Source: JBDRNE01 sp043812935 (GTDB taxonomy: Bacteria; Omnitrophota; Gorgyraeia; Tantalellales; Tantalellaceae). Taken from it: a stretch of 35,279 bases of DNA. Within the stretch, counting starts at the first letter, position 1. Every line of letters starts with the position of its first letter. Below the pieces are notes generated by a model. The model saw nothing but the letters and a program-made list of their open reading frames with translations. It was not told where the DNA came from and made no database searches. The stretch spans positions 1 to 35,279 of the forward strand of contig JBDRLO010000047.1 in the NCBI GenBank assembly GCA_043812935.1, in the 5' to 3' direction. The position numbers and the translations under genes are program-made. Of the stretch, positions 14,756-22,989 are shown piece by piece.

Positions 14756-14922
14756 AACCGGCTAACCGGCTAACCGGCTAACCGATATACGTGTCTCATG
14801 TAACGTGCAATATATTAAACTTACTGGACAGGCACAGGGGCCTGTCCCTACATCTACCAACCGGCTAACCGACCAACCGGCTAAACAAAGTCGCGAAGCG
14901 ACTGCGTCGAAGGACCGGCTAA
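14756..14922. repeat. Composite intergenic repeat, copy 2 (AACCGGCT octamers, ACGTG tract, embedded REP)
   Basis: The whole 187-base gap between the GT4 and ROK genes is repeats. Three AACCGGCT octamers run from 14756 to 14779, followed by a TACGTGTCTCATGTAACGTG tract, then a REP (14826-14851), then further AACCGGCT/AACCGACC octamers (14859-14882), then a small hairpin AGTCGC-GAA-GCGACT (14889-14903), and a final ACCGGCTAA just before the ROK stop. No ORF or promoter was recognised here. Confidence 0.6.
14826..14851 (-). repeat. REP element (GTAG head plus hairpin)
   Basis: On the minus strand GTAG (14848-14851) is followed by GGACAGGC, a six-base loop and GCCTGTCC, an eight-base perfect stem. 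The stem shares GGACAGG with the REP inside the RAYT gene at 29614-29637. Confidence 0.75.
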
Positions 14923-15891
14923 CTATTTTATAAGCACCGACGCCGCACCGAATATGCCTACATCTCTTTTAAGTTTTGCCTGGACCACAGGCGTTTTATT
15001 CGCGAATATGTTTATAGTATGAGCGTGCATTGATTTCTTTATTTCCTTAAAAAGAATGTTTCCGATTAAAGACACGCCGCCGCCAATAACAATAATTTCA
15101 GGGTCAAGCACACTTACCATACTCCCCAGCCAAATACCCAGAAGTTTGCCTTCTTCCATTATCGTCTGAATCGCAAATGCGTCGCCTTCACTAGCCGCTT
15201 CACCCAAAGTAACCATAGTTATTTTGTCCAGTTCTCCATCAACCATATCAACAATATTCGTTTTTATACGCGGATTATTTTTAAGATGCCTAAGCAGTCT
15301 TTTTACCGTATAAGGCCCCGCGGCTAACGCTTCGATACAACCGTTGTTTCCGCAATTACACTTAGCGTGTTTCGCGTTATAATCTATGGTAACATGCCCG
15401 CCTTCGCCGGCCATACCATTTTTCCCGTGAAATATTTTACCATTAATGATAATAGCTGTACCAATTCCAGTACTCACTGTTACATAAAAAACATGTTTAT
15501 ACCCTTTTGCAGCGCCCCATATAACTTCCGCCATACCGGCGGCGTTAGCATCATTTTCTAATTTTGTTTTTTTTCCAAATTTTTTTCTTATGAGAGACGC
15601 TAAAGGCACTTCGCGCCATCCGTGTAGATTTGGCGGGTTGTGAACAATACCCTTGAGAGGATCAAGCGGTCCCGGCGCACAGACACCTATACCTTTTATT
15701 TTTTGTTTATTAACTTTACTAATTTTCAGAAGATCCGTAATTGACTGGTAAACCTGATTTAGTGATACATTTAATCCTCTTGCGGCTAAAGTAGGTAAAA
15801 CTACTTTCTGTTCAAGTTTTCCTTCTTTAGAAATAAGTCCTGTCGCAATTTTTGTGCCGCCGATATCAACACCTATGACATATTCCTGCAT
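14923..15891 (-). CDS. ROK-family sugar kinase (probable glucokinase)
   Basis: 322 residues. The N-terminal IGVDIGGTKIATGLI is the ATP phosphate-binding loop of ROK kinases; GIGVCAPGPLDP and ENDANAAGMAEVIWGA (with the catalytic aspartate) follow; VTVSTGIGTAIIINGKI is the second phosphate motif; and HAKCNCGNNGCIEALAAG is the ROK zinc site with three cysteines and a histidine. It phosphorylates a hexose at C6, glucose being most likely. A strong AAAGGGGGG precedes the ATG at 15891. Because ROK members also act on N-acetylmannosamine, mannose or fructose, and some are repressors, the substrate is inferred; the absence of an N-terminal HTH argues for a kinase. Confidence 0.92.
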   Translation of the reverse strand: MQEYVIGVDIGGTKIATGLISKEGKLEQKVVLPTLAARGLNVSLNQVYQSITDLLKISKVNKQKIKGIGVCAPGPLDPLKGIVHNPPNLHGWREVPLASLIRKKFGKKTKLENDANAAGMAEVIWGAAKGYKHVFYVTVSTGIGTAIIINGKIFHGKNGMAGEGGHVTIDYNAKHAKCNCGNNGCIEALAAGPYTVKRLLRHLKNNPRIKTNIVDMVDGELDKITMVTLGEAASEGDAFAIQTIMEEGKLLGIWLGSMVSVLDPEIIVIGGGVSLIGNILFKEIKKSMHAHTINIFANKTPVVQAKLKRDVGIFGAASVLIK

Positions 15892-16043
15892 ACAAAACCC
15901 CCCTTTTTGTGCAGTTTTGCTTAATAGACCTAATTATTACATAAAAAAGCTTTAACAACAAGAAAAACAAAAAACCTATTTATTCAGAACATTTTTTGCC
16001 TTAAAATACGCTGCTTTGTAAAATCTTTTTATTAAATTTTATT

Positions 16044-17189
16044 CTAAGAAAGGCGGTTCCGGTAATCTGCGTACCCGAATTCACGGACAAGCCTGGTTTT
16101 TCCGTCCCGGCTATTATGAATAGCTATTGACGGCAGCCTTATACCATTAAAAGTGTTATTTTTAACCATGGTATAATGCGCCATATCCATGAAAACAAGC
16201 CGTGTGCCAGGCTTTAATGGCTCTTGGAAAGAATAATCACCGATAACATCGCCGGCAAGGCACGTAAGCCCTCCTAATCTATAAGCATAAGGATATTCAC
16301 CAATTTTGCCGGCTCCTTTGATATTTGGACGATAAGGCATTTCTAAAACATCCGGCATATGAGCGGCAGCCGAAGTATCCAGAATAGCTATGGACATATC
16401 CTTTTCAGGAATAACATCAAGCACAGTGGAAACTAAAAACCCTATATTCAAAGCAATTGCCTCGCCCGGCTCCAGATAAACTTTTAGGTTATTATAACGT
16501 TCTTTAAAACTGTTTATAATACGGCTAAGCCGTTTTATATCATAATCCGGACGTGTTATATGATGCCCTCCGCCAAAATTTATATATTCCATTTGATTAA
16601 TAAAACAACCGAATTTACGCTCTACTACTTCCAGCGTCCTCTCCAAAGCATCTGAATTAAGTTCACAAAGCGTATGAAAATGCAGCCCTGTAATACCGTT
16701 AAGGTTTTTTTTCTCAAACTGATCAACCTTTATACCAAGCCGGGAAAAAGGCGCGCACGGGTCATACAACGCGACTTTAACTTCAGAATGTTCAGGATTA
16801 ACGCGAAGGCTGCATTTTATTTTTTTATTGTTTGATTGAATCACAGGTTTAAATTTTTCCCACTGCGAAAAAGAATTAAAACTAATATGGCTGGCATATT
16901 TCATAATATCTTTAAACTCATCATCCCGATAAGCCGGCGCATATATATGGACTTCACCGCCAAATTCTTCAAATCCTAAACGGGCTTCATCCAAAGAACT
17001 TGCCGCAGTCCCTGAAAGATATTGTTTTATCAACGGAAAAGTGCTGAACATTGCAAAACCTTTAAGCGCAAGTATTATTTCACAATCGGTTAAGCGAATA
17101 ACCTCTTTTAAAATTTCAAGATTGCGCCTTAAAAGATTTTCGTCAATAACATAACAAGGGGTATAAGGTACTTTTGAGTATGTATCCAT
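16044..17189 (-). CDS. nspC: Carboxynorspermidine/carboxyspermidine decarboxylase
   Basis: About 381 residues from the ATG at 17189. It is a fold-III PLP decarboxylase related to diaminopimelate decarboxylase. Key segments are VPYTPCYVIDENLLRRN at the start, ILALKGFAMF with the PLP lysine (about residue 40), SSLDEARLGFEEFG, LGIKVDQF, GLHFHTLCELNSDALE, YINFGGGHHITRPDYD and LEPGEAI. It removes CO2 from carboxyspermidine (or carboxynorspermidine) to give the polyamine, using the product of the neighbouring dehydrogenase. An in-frame ATG at 17213 would add eight residues encoded by a REP-like palindrome and could use its AGGGA as a ribosome site; family alignment favours 17189. It is co-transcribed with the synthase. 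Confidence 0.93.
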   Translation of the reverse strand: MDTYSKVPYTPCYVIDENLLRRNLEILKEVIRLTDCEIILALKGFAMFSTFPLIKQYLSGTAASSLDEARLGFEEFGGEVHIYAPAYRDDEFKDIMKYASHISFNSFSQWEKFKPVIQSNNKKIKCSLRVNPEHSEVKVALYDPCAPFSRLGIKVDQFEKKNLNGITGLHFHTLCELNSDALERTLEVVERKFGCFINQMEYINFGGGHHITRPDYDIKRLSRIINSFKERYNNLKVYLEPGEAIALNIGFLVSTVLDVIPEKDMSIAILDTSAAAHMPDVLEMPYRPNIKGAGKIGEYPYAYRLGGLTCLAGDVIGDYSFQEPLKPGTRLVFMDMAHYTMVKNNTFNGIRLPSIAIHNSRDGKTRLVREFGYADYRNRLS

Positions 17190-17199
17190 AGTTAAAATG

Positions 17200-17225
17200 C
17201 AGGGAACGGGCATGCCCGTTCCCTG
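17200..17225. repeat. REP-like perfect 26-base palindrome at the nspC start
   Basis: CAGGGAACGGGCATGCCCGTTCCCTG is its own reverse complement. The GGGCATGCCC core is shared with the REP at 29614-29637 but the GTAG head is missing. It lies in the gap between the carboxyspermidine synthase stop and the decarboxylase start, and contains an in-frame ATG for nspC. Confidence 0.65.
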
Positions 17226-17242
17226 TACTATTGTTCAGGGTA

Positions 17243-18421
17243 TTATTTTATTGTTTTAACTACCCACGGCAAACCGTGTTTATTCAATTTTTCCATAAAA
17301 GGATCCGGGTCAAATTCTTCAACATTAAATACACCCTGTCCTGCCCAGTTTTTTTGAAGCATCAACATAGCTCCTATCATTGCAGGAACACCTGTTGTAT
17401 AAGAAATCGCCTGGGATTTTACTTCTTCATAACATTTCGCGTGATCACATACATTGTAAATGTAAATTTCCGTTTCGTTTCCATCTTTAACGCCTTTCAT
17501 CATACAACCTATATTTGTTTTACCTGTATAGTTTTCACCCAAAGAAGAGGGTTCCGGAAGCACTGCTTTTAAAAATTTCAGAGGCACTATTTTTTTTCCT
17601 TCATAGTCAACAGTATCAATCCTTGTCATACCCACGTTCTGTAAAACTCTCAGATGTGTAAGATATTCCTGCCCAAAAGTCATCCAGAACCTTATCCGCC
17701 TCAGGCCCCTGATATTTTTAACCAAAGATTCAAGTTCTTCATGATACATTAGGTACATTTCCCGTTCCCCTATTTCCGGGAAATTAAATGCCTTATGTTC
17801 TGACAAAGGATCTGTTTCCACCCATTGGCCTTTTTCCCAATATTTTCCGCGCTGCGTAATTTCACGTATATTAATTTCCGGATTAAAATTGGTGGCAAAA
17901 GCTTTTCCGTGAGAACCCGCGTTACAATCCATAATATCTATCGTATGAATTTCATCAAAATAATGTTTTTGTGCATACGCGCAAAAAATATTAGTTACCC
18001 CGGGGTCAAATCCACATCCCAGAAGCGCCATAATCCCTTTTTGCTTAAACCGATCCTGATAATCCCACTGCCATTTATAACAAAATTTAGCCTCTTCAGG
18101 CGGTTCATAGTTTGCCGTATCAAGATAATGAACTCCTGTTTCCAGACACGCGTCCATAATAGATAAATCCTGATAAGGAAGCGCAACGTTTATAACCATA
18201 TCAGGTTTAAACTTATTTATAAGCTGTATAACTTCAGATACATTATCCGCATCGACCTGCGCTGTCTGAATAGGCCTTTTAATTTCAGCGGCAATTTTTT
18301 CGCATTTACTAACCGTACGGCTTGCCAGGCATATTTCGTCAAAAACTTCCGGGGCCTGCGCGCATTTATGCGTAACAACGCTTCCCACCCCGCCAGCTCC
18401 TATAATCAAAACCTTTTTCAT
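17243..18421 (-). CDS. Carboxynorspermidine/carboxyspermidine synthase (saccharopine dehydrogenase family)
   Basis: 392 residues from the ATG at 18421, chosen because GGTGAGG sits nine bases upstream; a GTG at 18436 is the longest alternative. The N-terminal KKVLIIGAGGVGSVVTHKCA is a Rossmann NADPH loop, followed by INVALPYQDLSIMDACLETG and the family segments HYLDTANYEPPEE and GCGFDPGVTNIFCAYAQKHY. The enzyme reductively condenses aspartate semialdehyde with putrescine (or diaminopropane) to give carboxyspermidine, which the next gene decarboxylates. Together they make spermidine without S-adenosylmethionine decarboxylase, the route found in many gut and anaerobic bacteria. A promoter with an inverted repeat over its -35 box precedes the gene. 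Confidence 0.93.
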   Translation of the reverse strand: MKKVLIIGAGGVGSVVTHKCAQAPEVFDEICLASRTVSKCEKIAAEIKRPIQTAQVDADNVSEVIQLINKFKPDMVINVALPYQDLSIMDACLETGVHYLDTANYEPPEEAKFCYKWQWDYQDRFKQKGIMALLGCGFDPGVTNIFCAYAQKHYFDEIHTIDIMDCNAGSHGKAFATNFNPEINIREITQRGKYWEKGQWVETDPLSEHKAFNFPEIGEREMYLMYHEELESLVKNIRGLRRIRFWMTFGQEYLTHLRVLQNVGMTRIDTVDYEGKKIVPLKFLKAVLPEPSSLGENYTGKTNIGCMMKGVKDGNETEIYIYNVCDHAKCYEEVKSQAISYTTGVPAMIGAMLMLQKNWAGQGVFNVEEFDPDPFMEKLNKHGLPWVVKTIK

Positions 18422-18497
18422 TTCGTTTAACCTCACCTTTTAAATTACATTTCCAACGCTTTCCAAATTACCTTATAACTACAGGAATTGGGGATTA

Positions 18498-18526
18498 ATT
18501 TTATCAAATGCATCCGACACTGTAAA
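18498..18526 (-). promoter_or_regulatory. Promoter of the polyamine genes, with inverted repeat at the -35 box
   Basis: Minus-strand TTTACA (18521-18526), a 17-base spacer and TAAAAT (18498-18503). An inverted repeat ACTGT-AA-ACAGT (18519-18530) covers the -35 hexamer and could be an operator. Confidence 0.5.
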
Positions 18527-18580
18527 CAGTTAAATTACAGCAATCGTGCCAAGAATTATGGATACAATTAATTATTTTAC

Positions 18581-18618
18581 CCCGGGCAACTCCGTGCACT
18601 TTGCTGGGGAGACCCGGG
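18581..18618. other. GC-rich hairpin between the CotH-like and polyamine genes
   Basis: Two CCCGGG hexamers (18581-18586 and 18613-18618) can pair, with an inner CTCC/GGAG helix. This is a strong structure in otherwise AT-rich DNA. It follows the stop of the CotH-like gene by about 30 bases and may end or protect that transcript, but no T-run follows on the minus strand. Confidence 0.4.
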
Positions 18619-18647
18619 ATCTATAAATTGTACAAAGTTCTTCAAAC

Positions 18648-21269
18648 TTATTCAGCTGGATATAACTTTTTTACTACATTTTTTATAGTGGGCTCAATTG
18701 TTTTTCCGTTCAATTGTAACTCGGACTTTTTTTCAACAAGGTGCGGAACAGCAATTTTCTTTAATTTCACTGCGGAAGCGGTTATTTTTGCGGGGCCGAA
18801 TTCCGGTTTTTTCTGGTAAACCGCGAATCCTATTTCACAATCAGATATCTCGGCTCCGGTTATTTCCAAATTTGACAGATCTTTTGATGCAAACGCAAGT
18901 TTTGAGTTTTTTATCTCAACTTCTTCAGCATTTACTTCACTGTCTTCACCGGAACTAATGCCTTTGTCTCCGGTGCCGTTTATAAAAATTTGTTTCAATT
19001 TTACTGAACTGCCTGAAACATCAATAGCATCGTTTCCACAGTTAAGAAAAGAAGAACGTGTTATGGTTCCCGAACAAAAATCAGCATCAAATGCATCGGA
19101 AAATGTTTCTCCAAACAAACTTTCTTCAATTAAAAAATCAGACCTGACAACATTCAACGCGTCTTCAGACTTATTATTAATAAAACGGCAGTTTTCGATC
19201 CTTACGGGAGCCTCATAAAACGTAACCGCGCCCGTTAAAAACCAGTTCCCTTTAGCAGGTGCTGACAACCCGTCAAATGTAACATACTTCAGAATAGATT
19301 CCAATCCGGGTTGTATTACAGCTATACCTTGCCCATCTGAACCTTTAGCTAAAACAACAATTGGATTATCTTCGGATCCAATAAAATTAATAGGTGAAAA
19401 TGTTATAATTTTTGATAAATTTATTAAATTAAGTTCCGTACCCTCACGGCAAATCAGCACGTATCCCTCAGGTATGACTATGTCTTGGTTAATGTTCCAC
19501 TTACCCGGCTTTACAGTAATTTCTTTAGTTTTTTCGTTAACTGTCAGAAATTTAAGATCTTTAATATTTGCCAATGAACGAATAAAACTCGTTTCAATAA
19601 AATTTTTAGAAAAATCAGGATACGGAAAAACTTCTTCGGTTCTAACTGTATCCGTGCCCAATAATTTATATTTAATTTTTAAGTTCTCTTTTTTAATATT
19701 TTTCGAAGAAAATTTTTCGGGAAACAAAAACTTTATCGTTTTAAAATCCACAAGTTTTGAAGGCATTCTTGGAGTCAAAACTACATTTCCGGGTTCAGGC
19801 AATAAAGTTATATCTTCATATTGCAACCCGACAATTTCGACCGGTAAAGCACGCATATTTCCCGCACTTAGTTCTATATATTTATCCTCTATTCCGTTCA
19901 AATACGCGTTTACATATTTGTTCATATTCAAAAATCTGCGGATTAACGCCTGATTATTATAAAATACGCCTTTTGAAAAATAAAAATAAGGAAATTCACG
20001 GTAAATAATTCTTAAATTAATGTCAAGTTCAGGCTGTATCTTCTTAAAAAAATCATCCAGATAAGATTTTTCCGACACCTTAACAAGCTGTTTAATATAT
20101 TCCTCAAAAAATACCCTATCACTAAAAAGTTTCTCATGAAACGTTGCTGGAAGAAATTCCGCCACCATTGCAGGAAACCCGTCCCAGGATTCTTCCAAAC
20201 TTCCTCCGGCCATACCGTCAAAACCGATAGGTTCAAGAAGAGACGTAACAGGGTTATAATAAAACCTGAGGTTATTCCAAATCCCCGCACCGTGAAAAGC
20301 CGCCATTAATTCAGAAACAGCAAAATACTTTGCCATTTTCTCTATATCAAAAACTTTATGCGCCGGCAATATGCCTTGCCTGAAACTTTCAAGCAAGTCT
20401 TTGCCCTGAATAAATTCTTTATATAATATTGGTTTTTCAAAAACAGATCCTTTGTTAAAAACATCAATGTTTGAAAAAAATTCGGATTCAAAATTTATCT
20501 GCATACTTTTAAGGTCCTTAAGCTGAATCCGGTCAGACCATAAAACATCCTCATTAAACTTTATTATAGGGCCTTCTCTGCGATGGTTATTTTCAACCAG
20601 AATTTTTTCAAAATGCTCCTCAAGCGCGTATATACCTAAATCTTTGCCGTTTAAAACAACCCTAACAAATTCATAACGCGGCGCAATAACACCCGCAAGT
20701 TTCAGCGCTTCAAGAAAAACCCATTCATTTATGTAATCCCTCACTTTAGGATGGTGTATTGAAAACCGTTTCATTCCTAAAAACGTTTTTCCGCCTTTTA
20801 TTTTTATCCTAAAAGACCATTTATATCTGCTTTCAAGATGATCCGTCCAGTCGCCTTTAAGCCGGATTTCCGCACGCCGCGTTTCACCTGCGGAACTCAC
20901 CGCAGCGGGAACGTAATCTTCTGAACTTGTAAAAAGAACTTTATTCTCCAATGCAACCTGTCTTTTGTATGCTAATTTCTGATAATCAATGTGACTGATA
21001 TCTATGGTTATAACTTGCGGGGAAACTGTAAAACTTTTGACAAAATTAGTAACTGTGTCAAACTTTACATGAGCGATTTGTTTTAACACATGCGTGGTTC
21101 CGGTCTGATAAAGAACCATACCAGCATAAAGACTTCCCAAAACAATTGTTAAAAGACAAACAAATATCAATATTACCAGATATATCCGTTTCAAACTATA
21201 AAACGGCTGTATCCGATTTTTTAATGTTTTGCTAAAAGAAAGCTTCTCTTTACAACGCGATATTTTCAC
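18648..21269 (-). CDS. Membrane-anchored CotH-kinase-like protein with C-terminal beta-helix
   Basis: 873 residues. A single transmembrane helix lies at about residues 29-52, so the rest should be periplasmic. Residues about 100-480 look like the CotH fold: a beta-rich RAEIRLKGDWTDHLESRYKWSFRIK entry, FSIHHPKVRDYINEWVFLEALKLAG, the VVLNGKDLGIYALEEHFEK strand pair and LRFYYNPVTSLLEPIGFDGMAGG in place of the usual late CotH metal-binding segment. CotH proteins are atypical kinases. The last 250 residues form repeats of short strands and turns (RIENCRFINN, LIEESLFGE, TITRSSFLNC, SVKLKQIFINGTG), typical of a right-handed parallel beta-helix seen in polysaccharide lyases and epimerases. GTG start with GAGGAG upstream. 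It lies downstream of the exopolysaccharide operon, separated by 330 bases with its own possible promoter. Confidence 0.75.
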   Translation of the reverse strand: MKISRCKEKLSFSKTLKNRIQPFYSLKRIYLVILIFVCLLTIVLGSLYAGMVLYQTGTTHVLKQIAHVKFDTVTNFVKSFTVSPQVITIDISHIDYQKLAYKRQVALENKVLFTSSEDYVPAAVSSAGETRRAEIRLKGDWTDHLESRYKWSFRIKIKGGKTFLGMKRFSIHHPKVRDYINEWVFLEALKLAGVIAPRYEFVRVVLNGKDLGIYALEEHFEKILVENNHRREGPIIKFNEDVLWSDRIQLKDLKSMQINFESEFFSNIDVFNKGSVFEKPILYKEFIQGKDLLESFRQGILPAHKVFDIEKMAKYFAVSELMAAFHGAGIWNNLRFYYNPVTSLLEPIGFDGMAGGSLEESWDGFPAMVAEFLPATFHEKLFSDRVFFEEYIKQLVKVSEKSYLDDFFKKIQPELDINLRIIYREFPYFYFSKGVFYNNQALIRRFLNMNKYVNAYLNGIEDKYIELSAGNMRALPVEIVGLQYEDITLLPEPGNVVLTPRMPSKLVDFKTIKFLFPEKFSSKNIKKENLKIKYKLLGTDTVRTEEVFPYPDFSKNFIETSFIRSLANIKDLKFLTVNEKTKEITVKPGKWNINQDIVIPEGYVLICREGTELNLINLSKIITFSPINFIGSEDNPIVVLAKGSDGQGIAVIQPGLESILKYVTFDGLSAPAKGNWFLTGAVTFYEAPVRIENCRFINNKSEDALNVVRSDFLIEESLFGETFSDAFDADFCSGTITRSSFLNCGNDAIDVSGSSVKLKQIFINGTGDKGISSGEDSEVNAEEVEIKNSKLAFASKDLSNLEITGAEISDCEIGFAVYQKKPEFGPAKITASAVKLKKIAVPHLVEKKSELQLNGKTIEPTIKNVVKKLYPAE

Positions 21270-21598
21270 AAAAACTCCTCACAAAAAACAATTTGTATGC
21301 TGCCTGGGTTTATAAACCAGTAAAAAATACTCAAATCAGCTTTTCAACAGAGTTTTACGGTATCACGCACCTTACGCCACTGTCAAGCGCTGTTTGGTGA
21401 ACCGGTTTGCCGGTTTACCCGTTAGCCGGTTGAAGAAAAAGCCCGCTTGCTGGTTTGACCTGCTTGTCCCGGGTATAATCAAAGAACTGTCCTAAACAAA
21501 ACCGGACATAATTTACCTAAAAAGGGATTCGGTTGAGAAACCTTACGGTTAACTGCTAGAAGTTTCGTGAAACATACTGCGTGCAGCGTGTAACAAAT
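21270..21598. other. 329-base non-coding gap: weak promoter, palindrome and repeats
   Basis: No gene is seen. Contents from the CotH-like gene outward: a 12-base palindrome GGTTTATAAACC (about 21307-21318); a possible promoter (TTGACA at 21381-21386, GATACC at 21359-21364); degenerate AACCGGTTTGCCGGTTTACC octamers (21399-21431), which are copy 3 of the composite repeat; an inverse 15-base piece of the 9116-9164 repeat (21494-21508); and an ACGTG-like tract (GTTTCGTGAAACATACTGCG, about 21561-21580) next to the stop of the following gene. It splits the exopolysaccharide operon from the CotH-like gene. Confidence 0.5.
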
Positions 21599-21808
21599 TC
21601 AAAAAATGGTTTGTTCGGGACATATTAAATCTGCGATGTCTACCACAAGCTGCGCGTGTTCTTTTTCCGAATTTGCTAATTCAGTAAAAATTTTTTTTAT
21701 CTTTTTGTCTTTTATTTCATTCGCGCATTTTTGATACGTTTGCATCATATCAAGTTCCAGTTCTCTCATTTGTATTAAATAGTTTTCATAATCGGATTTA
21801 GAAAGCAT
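21599..21808 (-). CDS. Small ferritin-like helical protein (A)
   Basis: 69 residues, predicted as two long helices: residues about 5-30 (YENYLIQMRELELDMMQTYQKC) and 33-60. The second helix carries ELANSEKEHAQLV, the E-x6-E-x2-H style motif of ferritin/rubrerythrin diiron sites, and the first carries candidate ligand glutamates (Glu17, Glu19). This is half of a four-helix ferritin-like bundle, so it should dimerise with itself or with the neighbour at 21798. The ATG overlaps that neighbour by 11 bases, so the two are coupled. Last gene of the exopolysaccharide operon. A diiron enzyme, iron sensor or storage role are all possible. Confidence 0.7.
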   Translation of the reverse strand: MLSKSDYENYLIQMRELELDMMQTYQKCANEIKDKKIKKIFTELANSEKEHAQLVVDIADLICPEQTIF

Positions 21809-22037
21809 CCCTATCCTCCTTAGAAACCTGCTCCATTAAAGATTTCGTAATTTTCCAGTGTCTTTTTGAATCTTGTATCATCTTTTCCATCATTTGCCGA
21901 ACTTTTTCCGCTTTATCTTCATCCATCCTGATCCAGAAAATCGCAGACTTAAGATGTTTTTCATATATAGGTATAACTCTTTCTTCGGCCATTACTGCTT
22001 CTTTGAGATATTTTAATAATTCGCTTTTTTTCATCAT
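21798..22037 (-). CDS. Small ferritin-like helical protein (B)
   Basis: 79 residues from the ATG at 22037 (AAAGG upstream; a TTG three codons earlier is less likely). Two predicted helices: LLKYLKEAVMAEERVIPIYEKHLKSAI and KAEKVRQMMEKMIQDSKRHWKITKSLM. Glu-rich helix one and the E-x6-H spacing in helix two parallel protein A, so the pair probably descends from a duplication and may form a hetero-oligomeric four-helix bundle. The metal-ligand pattern is weaker than in A, so this copy may be structural. It starts 13 bases after the GH26 stop, in the same operon. Confidence 0.65.
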   Translation of the reverse strand: MMKKSELLKYLKEAVMAEERVIPIYEKHLKSAIFWIRMDEDKAEKVRQMMEKMIQDSKRHWKITKSLMEQVSKEDRDAF

Positions 22038-22050
22038 ATCAAACAACCTT

Positions 22051-22989
22051 TCATTTTTTGTCTTTAAAATAAGTACCAGCCAGTTGTTTTTTCAACGCTT
22101 CTCCAGACGCAGCGGCAGCATCAAACTGCCATTTCGCCTCTTTATTAACATTAAAAAGAACAAACGCTTTAACCCGCCTTAACCGTCTGATCTCCTGCAT
22201 CGCTTCTTTTATCCAAACTCCTTTATCTCCGCCGGTATCAGCAGAACTGAATTCCGCGATTATTACTGGTTTATGAATTTTTGCGGTAATTTCTTTATAC
22301 GGCTTTTTAAAAATATCTTTAAAAGCCGTCCACTTACTCCACGAATACGTGTTTCCCCAATTATAACCGTCTATGCCAACATAATCCACATATCTGTTTC
22401 CGGGATAATAATTTAAAAAATAATTATTTTTTTCTTTAGGCACATCTTCCGCGTTTATGGAAAAAATCCATTTAACATTATTTGCGCCGGCTTTTTTACA
22501 CAGTTTATGTACATACCGGTACATTTTTATATATAACTCTTTACTTATTTTGGTTCCTGACCAGGGATACCAGTTGCCGTTCATTTCATGGGCAAACCTT
22601 AAAAAAACCGGTTTTTTAATATTTTTTATCTTTTCCGCAAATTCGTTTATGTACGGGTCATATTTACCTTCCAACAACTCTTTATAATTAATTCCTGTTT
22701 TTTTCTGCGCTTTCCACGGTTCCCAGGTTACCATTAGAACACAGTCTTCTTTATATACGTCATTTATTACTTCATCCGGCACAAACTGTTCCCAATCAAC
22801 AAATACAAGCACTATAAACGGTTTTTTGCCGTAATCTTTTTTAAACTCGCGGATATCTTTTCCTGAAGGCTTGTCAGATATAAAAGCGCCTGTAAAACAA
22901 TTATTCCCACGCTCTATTTCTTTTACCACAAGTATCACAATTGTCAGAACAAGAGCAATCGTTATCAATTTTATGAATAATTTTTTCAT
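22051..22989 (-). CDS. Glycoside hydrolase, GH26-like (beta-mannanase/glucanase family), membrane-anchored
   Basis: 312 residues. An N-terminal hydrophobic helix (residues 3-24, no clear cleavage site) anchors it in the periplasm. The GH26 signature is clear: PVFLRFAHEMNGNWYPWSG with the acid/base Glu135, then NVKWIFSINAED, YVDYVGIDGYNWG, and KPVIIAEFSSA with the nucleophile Glu246. GH26 enzymes cut beta-1,4-mannan, mixed beta-1,3/1,4-glucan or beta-1,3-xylan. It overlaps the GT2 synthase by four bases, the position that a product-trimming glycanase occupies in synthase-dependent systems (compare BcsZ beside cellulose synthase). The coupled polymer may therefore contain beta-mannosyl or beta-glucosyl linkages; this is inference. 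Confidence 0.9.
   Translation of the reverse strand: MKKLFIKLITIALVLTIVILVVKEIERGNNCFTGAFISDKPSGKDIREFKKDYGKKPFIVLVFVDWEQFVPDEVINDVYKEDCVLMVTWEPWKAQKKTGINYKELLEGKYDPYINEFAEKIKNIKKPVFLRFAHEMNGNWYPWSGTKISKELYIKMYRYVHKLCKKAGANNVKWIFSINAEDVPKEKNNYFLNYYPGNRYVDYVGIDGYNWGNTYSWSKWTAFKDIFKKPYKEITAKIHKPVIIAEFSSADTGGDKGVWIKEAMQEIRRLRRVKAFVLFNVNKEAKWQFDAAAASGEALKKQLAGTYFKDKK

Noticed and set aside
14889..14903. Hairpin AGTCGC-GAA-GCGACT as an intrinsic terminator of the ROK gene
   Set aside because: The stem is only six pairs and no T-run follows on the minus strand; it is listed as part of the repeat region instead.
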